The translations under genes were made by a program, and so were the position numbers. This document shows positions 57,344 through 64,000 of a stretch of 64,000 bases of DNA, piece by piece; position 1 is the first letter of the stretch; each line of letters starts with the position of its first letter. The stretch is from assembly GCF_021134715.1 (NCBI RefSeq), contig NC_060027.1, positions 1,302,001 through 1,366,000 on the forward strand, in the 5' to 3' direction. The notes beneath the pieces are model-generated. The model was not told the DNA's origin. It saw only the letters and a program-made list of their open reading frames with translations, and made no database searches. This DNA is from Daphnia pulex (Eukaryota > Arthropoda > Branchiopoda > Diplostraca > Daphniidae).

Positions 57344-59325
57344 TTTGAATTAAAGTCCGAATTTGATTCAGTGACACTGGTGGAGCTGAAAAGTGACTAA
57401 AAGGAATAACAAATAGTGATAATTAGATATTAGTTTAGAATCGCTTACAACTTCGCACGACACTAACGCAATCATTATTAAAAAATACATGTATATATGT
57501 TACGTATATGTTACATACGCGCGGGCATGCAAGTCTAGAAATAAACTGGAACAATATCAGTAAGATATCACCTCCTTGTGAATGTGCTAGCCACATCACT
57601 TAAGTTCTCGACCAATCCTTTGACTGGCAAACTTTGGCATAGTCCATGCCGCATCCTCTCATCGTCGAAACTTATCCCCAAAAAGAAATCGACGATCGAA
57701 GAAGTCACATTTAACGAGGTCCTGTCGCTTGTTTCTAATTCGTTAGCTAAGACAAAGTCTACCGGAACACCAATAAGGTGAGAAGGTGCGCGATATTGGC
57801 GTGTTTGTTAATTATCGACATTCTTGGCTTGTGCTTGTCTTAGGTCGCTCTCGGATCTGCTACTTGTCTACGGCATTTGCTTTTACTCGAGTTTCTAACA
57901 CCATTTTTAAATCATTTTTAAAATTAGTCGTTATGCTGATGAACATTTGTATTCATATTTAGTTCACAGTCGTAGTTTAGCCGCTTGCTTCCCGCTTAGG
58001 CTCTTTGAAGTTTGCAGAGATGCCAGATTCCCGGAGATGCGGACGTTTATTGCATATCTGCAAATGGCAATGTTGCCCGTTCTTTTCAAGATGGCGGCTG
58101 GCATTCGACACGAGAAACGACAGGCATTGAGGAGTGATGGCTTTTCCCGGCTGGTAAAATGTATTTTCGCTTTACGTTCTCCTATAAACACCAGTTAAAC
58201 TGTAAAAACCGATCTGATGTGAAATCTTTAGAGTCTAGCTTAGAGAATTTTGGCTATCTCTCCCTCAGATTAGGCAATGCCAATTGTGCTTGTCACATGT
58301 TTGGTGTGTATTCTAGTCCAGCATGCTAAATGATTGTAAGTAGTTAATGGGTGTAGTTATAGCTGGTTATAGTCATCATACATTAAACTTCAATCCATTT
58401 GTTCTTTCCTTTGGTTGGTTGGTTGGGATAATTGTAAGCTGATTTTGGGAATTGCGTGGTCTGTCTTCATTCTTTACCATTCCGTCACATTTTATTCATT
58501 CTGAATAATGTTTGAAATAATCAATTTACTTTTCACTGTTTCCTCTAGATTCCTGAAAGAAGATTTTTGTGGTATTGGGAAGTGAGGACCACAGAAGCAG
58601 ATTGCTGATTCAAATATGTTCTTGCAATTCTTCTGTTGTGGTAAATGTTAGCCTTTTCTAGATCATTACTTAGTCTGTTTTCAATTCTTTTAATTTTTTC
58701 CTAGCAAGCTTCTACATGTGCTGTACATTTACATTTGACTTCGATTACTTTAGGTTATTCACCACATAGTTAAACTTTACTCATGTCTTGGTGTAATTTT
58801 ACATGTTAGATACTATCTGTTCATCTAAGTAATAAGAAATTTGTCAAATAGGTTTCACAGCCAGGTGAAGTCTGAGCTTCTTCAATGCTGTCTATTGTGC
58901 TCATGGTTTTGTTGCAGCCAGCTGATGATTGGTGTTATGAGCTGCTGCATGCAGTCCATCGTGCTGGTGTGGTGAGCTGCTTCTATCCAGTCTGTGGTGC
59001 TGGTGTTATCCTTAATTGTTGGCTCTAGATTACTTACACGATTTTGGATTGTGGTGTTTGTGGTAGTATAAATAGTGCTGTACTGCTGTTCATAAATAGT
59101 TAAAGTTATTGCAAACTGATATCATGGTTTACAAATTCTTATCTATGTAATGGTGTTTGGTTTTACGCTGAAGATTGCTTAGTTAAATAACGAAAAATAA
59201 ATAACATGAAGATTAATTTTGTAAGGAATTGCTTATATTGTCCCACCTCCACCCACAATTCCTCCACTTTTTACAAACATAACATGACATAATTACGTAC
59301 ACATTTACACACACATACACTTAAG
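57344..59325. other. Non-coding region downstream of the SEC14-like gene
   Basis: An exon-like stretch at about 57578-57781 (ending TPIR|GTGAGA) has no recognisable homology and I do not call it a gene. TTGG-rich and TG-rich simple sequence is near 58413-58425 and 58915-59010. Confidence 0.4.
57540..57545 (+). terminator. Polyadenylation signal of the SEC14-like gene
   Basis: AATAAA about 200 nt after the stop codon at 57343, the first canonical hexamer downstream. Confidence 0.55.
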
Positions 59326-59544
59326 TTAACCCGTTGGCTGCCACGCCATACAACCCGTAGGTTGTTTTCTACTCTCTACGCGCCACGTCTGAAGGATCCA
59401 TGGCCAAGGTGGGACTTGCCATTGCTGACAAGTCCGGGCTGACAAGGTGACAAGGGAGGATGGAATGCACGGCTTTAGGAGGCCTCTAGGAGGCCCGTGC
59501 TAAGGAGCTAGGGGAGAACAAAGGCGTGGCAGCCAACGGCTTAA
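59326..59544. mobile_element. piggyBac-like MITE with TTAA flanks
   Basis: A 211-bp unit (59330-59540) has 18-nt terminal inverted repeats, CCCGTTGGCTGCCACGCC on the left and the complement of GCCGTTGGCTGCCACGCC on the right (one mismatch). It is flanked on both sides by TTAA (59326-59329 and 59541-59544). TTAA target duplication is the hallmark of piggyBac transposons. No coding capacity, so it is a non-autonomous copy. Confidence 0.75.
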
Positions 59545-59835
59545 CTAACACATAACGAAACAATACCAACAATACGATGATCCGCGTTGATGACGAATCT
59601 TGGTGCCGGTCGCGATGATCCACGTTGATGACGAGTCTCGGAATTCCATCTTCTTGATATCTCATCTGCATTACCTGAATAAAGACAACAAAATTCTTAG
59701 ATGCCAAAAAAAGTTACATAATAGTCACATAGTACATATAGGTACATTGGTCTGTTTTTTTTTTTGCTAAAAACTTTAAAGGCCCGCTTTAAATTGCTTA
59801 AAATCTACCTAACAATATTGAGAACTGTACAAATA

Positions 59836-60222
59836 ACAAAGCTCACTTGCTAGTAAAAAAAAAAAATCCGGAAGTATACCGGAAGTAACCACAGCGCCTT
59901 AACCTTTGAGCTGTCGTCAAATTAAACCACATATTCGTGATCTCCATGAAATTTGGGGTCGATTAGGTGTGATTTAAACGAAATCTAAAATTTGGCCAAA
60001 ATCGAGAATTTTCCTGAACTATAGTTCAGGAAAATTTTCGAAACCGGAAGTACGAAAACGTAAAAATAAAAACATGAACTTTACCACAAATTTAACGAGG
60101 ATTACGAATATGTAGTTTGTTTGTGCGTCGAATGAATAATTAGTGAACTACGGACTGAAATGAGAAAACCGGAAGTAGAAAAAAAAAAGCAAAACTCGAT
60201 AATTTAACAAGTGAGCTTTGTT
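59836..60222. mobile_element. MITE-like element with a central palindrome and four CCGGAAGT boxes
   Basis: Terminal inverted repeats AACAAAGCTCACTTG (59836-59850) and its complement (60208-60222) bound a 387-bp non-coding unit. A perfect 30-nt palindrome sits at its centre (60007-60036, core CTGAACTATAGTTCAG). CCGGAAGT occurs four times on the + strand (59868, 59879, 60044, 60169). That octamer is the core ETS-family binding site. No target-site duplication is obvious. Confidence 0.6.
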
Positions 60223-62877
60223 GGCGGAATAGTTATCGTCAGTTACCACTAAAAAATTTCCACAAAATAACTGCCGATATATAAATAAAGTAACTAAAAC
60301 TGACTGTTCTGACAGCTGAAAATTATCGAAAAGCCATCTAGCGTTAGAAAAAAAAACGTCTAAGTAACACTTCGTTTGCGCGCAAGACGGGCCTGATTTT
60401 GGAATTACTATACGACACAAGAGTTTAACGCAAGTAGATTACTAGTAAATAATCTAAGAAAATAAGTCAATTGTCGAGTACCTGGGCATAATCCTGTGGT
60501 GAGTGACAGTAGGTGTGTTCTGCGGACGGAAGCGACTGGTCTAACTCGTCAGTGAAGTACGACAAATTGTTTAGCAGCATAATATGCAGAGAAGCTAGAT
60601 GAGTTTGGGTAGCGAAGATAAGGATGGAGCAGAAAGTTGGTAGAAGTCCTCTTCTGTTATGGACAAAGGCCAGCATCAAGGATCTCTGTGCCAGGACCAC
60701 ACAATTCCAATAAAGAAACTGCGTTGTAGATTTACATCGGCGGCTGAATCGCGAAATCCAATGGATTCAATGGCATTCCGGTACCACAAAACCTATGAAT
60801 TCCTATAGCAAAGAACAGAAAAAGGTTTTAACTTTGCAGTGAGACCCATAAATATCCATGCCCAAGGTGGAATACAAAGTTAATTACAAGATAGAGCAAG
60901 AACATGGAAGCACACCTTTTCTTCAATCTGTTGTAGGCTTCCTATTACTCATTTCTTGTAGCTGTGAATTGGGAGATGCAGGGAATGGCAGCAATACAAT
61001 TTCATGACACAACAACATCACCAAGTGTTCAAAGGTGTAAACATCTTCAGGCAAGAACAAACCTGTTAATCAAATGGGTGTGAATTTTGAGATTATTTTA
61101 TTGCATTGATAGATGATGAGGTATCAAAATCGGAAGGTTATGCTTACCTGTAACCATACATCCAATGCCACAGCTTTTGGGAAAAAACAGCTCGAAGTTT
61201 TGTCTAAGATGTGAGAGGATGATGCAGAGGGTGTGAGTTAAGGAAGTTTTGAGTAATTTTTTCTTACAACAGGGGCCAAATTTAATCTAATGACTAGACG
61301 GCAGGTACATTTTCTAGAATTCCAAGTACAGTACACAATTAGTAGATTGGTCAAGTACACAGTGAGTGATAGAAAATTTGTTACTTCGTAGTTAGAATAA
61401 TCATGATAAGCTTACATGTAAATAATTGCCTTAATTGGTTGACTTGGTAAAAACATGAAAATTCGGATACAGCAGTCTACACACAGTTCGCCATTTTTAT
61501 AAACAATACCAACACCATCTAGCGGCAGATTGGACAATCGTCTGAATTGTAAAAACAACCGCTAGATGATGCCAGTGCTTCATGCAGACGAGAGCACGAG
61601 ACGATTGTCCCCAAACATGAGCTGAAATCAAAAATTGAAAGAATTCGAAAAGTGAAATCGATATTCAGAATAAGTTAACAATTAACATTTTTTTGAAACT
61701 GAAAAACTAAGTTGACTTGGTAGTATGTCAACTAAATATTTTCATGCATATTTACCAAGGTCCATTTGTCATCATTTGCCAAGTGATGACGACCATTGTT
61801 GAAGCTGGCCAAGAATTGTAAGCTGTCATCAATCCTCAATCCTGCAGCTGTAAAAAAATTGAATCAAAAATCGTAATATCACATACAGTAATCTTACAAA
61901 TGTTCTTATCTTATCTTTCAGATGCATGTTTTGTAAACGATGAATCTTGTATGAATCCAAGAACTTTGAGTCATCATTTCACTTAATTGACTTTCTTTTC
62001 CCATTTCAACAATGGTGAGCTGCAGTTTGAGCACGTAAACTAAATAACATTTTCTACATCTACAATTCACTGTGTTTGTCTTGTGGTTTTTTTTTATTTT
62101 TCTAGGTGATATTGCAGACATACCATATTGCAAGTACTTACCTGAGCAGCTGAGCTCTTCCTTTCTGGGGTTCCTTTCAATTGATTCATTTGAGGTATTG
62201 CTTGCTGTCACTCCAATCTTGTTTTAAAATTGACATCTAAATAATCTTTTTAGTTTAATCCCTTGCTGCTGTTCCAGACCTTATCCACTAGTGAAATATG
62301 CAGAGAGATGTTGAACTTATTCTAGGTATCTTGTCATTATCTGTTTTTTACTGCATTCTTAGTTAGTCATTTTATTTCATTTCAGGTTAACCCTTCACCA
62401 TTGTGCTACAATTTGAAGAAGTTGATGGTTAAAGAAGAGCTTGCTTTCAATCAACAACAATAAATTATGTATATGTAGAAAACTTACAAGTGCATTTCTG
62501 GGCTCCCTTCTTTTCTGTGGCCCCGTTTCCCTAACTAACCACTAACCAACGCCCGCCGGTTGTCACTCACCCGCTGTGAGACCAGGAGGATGAGGAGGGC
62601 TCTGGTCGAACGGGGACTTGGAAGGCGCATGACCTGAGGAAAACTTTTGGAGGGTCATGAGTCTAACTAGGAAAGTAGTTTTTTCAATGTTTCCCGTTTT
62701 TTTACGAGTAATTGCCAACATGAATAAATGTAGAAATACTTTGTCACCTGCTACTTCATAATGAACTATTCATTTAAAAAAAGACATAACTGTGACTGCA
62801 AGATAATGCAAAATTAAAATGGAATCTTGATAATCACGCACCAACGAAAAGGTTTTCTTTGAGCTCTACAGTTCGTT
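60223..62877. other. Non-coding region upstream of the minus-strand gene's 3' end
   Basis: No supported gene. Nested inverted repeats at 61516-61610 (CATCTAGCGG/CCGCTAGATG and GGACAATCGTCT/AGACGATTGTCC) could fold but have no flanking duplication that I can see. Short frames here look random. Confidence 0.45.
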
Positions 62878-64000
62878 TTATTGAATAGTTGTCCATTTGC
62901 AGCGAAGCGGTGAGGAAGCGGAACTGTCGGCAAGGGATTCGATAATCAGCGTGTTGTCCGTCGTCGTGTACACTTGGTTTACGACGGGGGAAGTAGTGAC
63001 TATGGCTGTGCCGCTGTTATCGTAAAACTGCAAAAACAATCAACGGAATTCAATGCATTATTAAATAAGTTGGGCTATAGCTTCTGAAAAAGAATTACCG
63101 CCGTGTAAGTGCCGGACTGCGTATAGACGACCCTGCAAGTAATTTTAATTCTACTGCCAACAGCCACTGTGATGGAAAGGCACTGCGTCACTTGTGTCCC
63201 TGGAGTTCGGATCGTTTTGTAAGTTCCAGTTGCATCGGACGTTGTGGTAGAACACGTGACTGGTGGCCAAAAGAATTAAGGTCTCGATGAGCTCTGATAA
63301 GTGTTGATGCACGAAACAAACATGAATACCTGGAGCAATGGTTGTCGTCTTCGTTGTAGTTGTTGCAGTTGTTGGTTTAGTTGTTGTTGCTGGCGTCGTG
63401 GTCTTCCTTGGTGTTATATTAATAATAGTGTTCCTCGGGGTAGTAGTGGTCAATATTGTTGATGTTATTGGCATTGAAGCACTTGATGTTGATGTTGCGG
63501 TATCCTGCACGACCACACGTGGCGAAATGACTGAAATGAGACCCAATTTGCCAAAGGCCCAGCCAACTGAACCCAGAATCAGACTCGCCTGCACTATCTT
63601 CTTTTGATATTCGAACTTTTTATCTGAAAATGGTGAAAAAAAAAATTAACAACAATCCAGAACACTTAACTATGGAAACAGTCTAATCAAACCTTCATTG
63701 TCGTCATAATCTGGGCTAATTTTATTCTCAAGATGATTTGAATGAACCTCGTTGTACCAAGCGGTTTGCGAGTCTTCGTATCCAACTCGTTTGTTGTCTG
63801 CCGTTTGAGACACTTTGCTGATGAGCTTTTCGAGGAAAAGAATTTGTTGGCCAACATATTGATAGTCATCCACAACGTTGGAGGTGTGGTCTGTCCACAG
63901 GTCGTAATCTATTCGGCGCTTGTTGTTGGACATCCAGAGGGAAGAAGCTTGTAGCAGACTGGGGAACAAAACCTTGATTTTAAAAAGAATAATACGAGAC
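62878..64000 (-). CDS. Thr-rich membrane or secreted protein, 5' end outside the window
   Basis: Minus strand. Exons (high to low coordinate): at least 63693 to the window edge, 63330..63623, 63099..63259 and 62878..63027; all junctions are GT-AG and in phase, stop TAA at 62878-62880. The first part is hydrophilic (DYDLWTDHTSNVVDDYQYVG, a short helical EKLISKVSQTAD). Exon 2 has a hydrophobic helix (IVQASLILGSVGWAFGKLGL) followed by a Thr-rich mucin-like stretch (TTTT.., TTKPTTATTTTKTTT). The C-terminal ~100 residues carry four Cys (VTCSTTT, TQCLSI, KITCRV, LRCKW) and look like a small beta-sandwich. A type II membrane topology with an extracellular mucin stalk is plausible. Family not recognised. 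Confidence 0.68.

Noticed and set aside
57578..57781. Exon-like frame ending in a GTGAGA donor
   Set aside because: No recognisable homology and no partner exon in phase; insufficient for a gene call.
57947..58198. 83-codon frame
   Set aside because: Random-looking composition and no conserved motif.
61918..62211. Minus-strand 97-codon frame
   Set aside because: No domain and no clear splice partners; flanking + strand is AT-rich non-coding DNA.
63338..63607. Val-rich + strand frame opposite the Thr-rich exon
   Set aside because: Shadow of the ACA/ACT repeats of the minus-strand gene.

Overview
The window looks like nuclear DNA of a small-genome arthropod, most likely a cladoceran crustacean such as Daphnia. 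The reasons are introns of about 60-140 bp, dense genes, remnants of Tyr/Thr-rich YYT(T/E)AP-type secreted repeat proteins, and several animal genes (SEC14-like, KIF14-like, DHX36-like, kinesin light chain, importin alpha, integrin alpha). This taxonomic call is inference. Nothing suggests a bacterial or viral contig.

Region 1 (about 0.5-24 kb, all + strand) is a tandem cluster of six related secreted-protein genes. Each has a first exon of exactly 24 nt (ATG plus seven codons), a phase-0 intron of 72-143 bp, and one large second exon that completes the signal peptide with an LxGAxxL-like segment. Four of the six carry repeated DD-x-SLE and DSDE motifs, which fit the S-x-E consensus of Fam20C-type secretory-pathway kinases. 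Three share an unrecognised C-terminal domain that ends in a furin-type R-x-K-R site and a hydrophobic, GPI-signal-like tail. A fourth has only the hydrophobic tail. The layout recalls the vertebrate SCPP/SIBLING phosphoprotein clusters, by analogy only.

Region 2 (25.5-34 kb) holds a very large locus made of two abutting open frames. The first encodes a SecA-type DEAD helicase motor preceded by an OTU-like domain that lacks the expected catalytic Cys. The second encodes a long helical region, a Gly-rich hydrophobic segment and a C-terminal Cys-protease-like segment. A 65-nt GT-AG intron, a -1 shift or a 1-nt deletion would each join the frames. The locus has a probable spliced 5'UTR and a polyadenylation signal, so it behaves as a host gene, although its motor is bacterial in type.

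Region 3 (35-51.7 kb) is a mosaic of repeats, gene fragments and decaying copies. It holds a chromodomain/zinc-finger gene with an in-frame stop, an orphan integrin-alpha exon, a REC114-like meiotic gene with an in-frame TAG, low-complexity T(n)G arrays, a KIF14-like kinesin whose 5' motor exon is duplicated as a 463-bp inverted repeat with one mismatch, a DHX36-like helicase pseudogene running in phase into a kinesin-light-chain fragment, a short importin-alpha-like gene, and dead YYTEAP-type repeat genes.

Region 4 (53-57.5 kb) holds two tandem SEC14-like (CRAL-TRIO plus GOLD) genes: a decayed upstream copy and an intact downstream copy of eight exons. Region 5 (57.5-64 kb) is mostly non-coding, with at least two MITE-like elements, and ends in a minus-strand Thr-rich membrane or secreted protein gene that runs off the window.

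A dispersed repeat of about 1 kb occurs in three copies plus one fragment. Several gene breaks are 1-nt indels, some in homopolymers, so consensus error must be excluded before decay is accepted.
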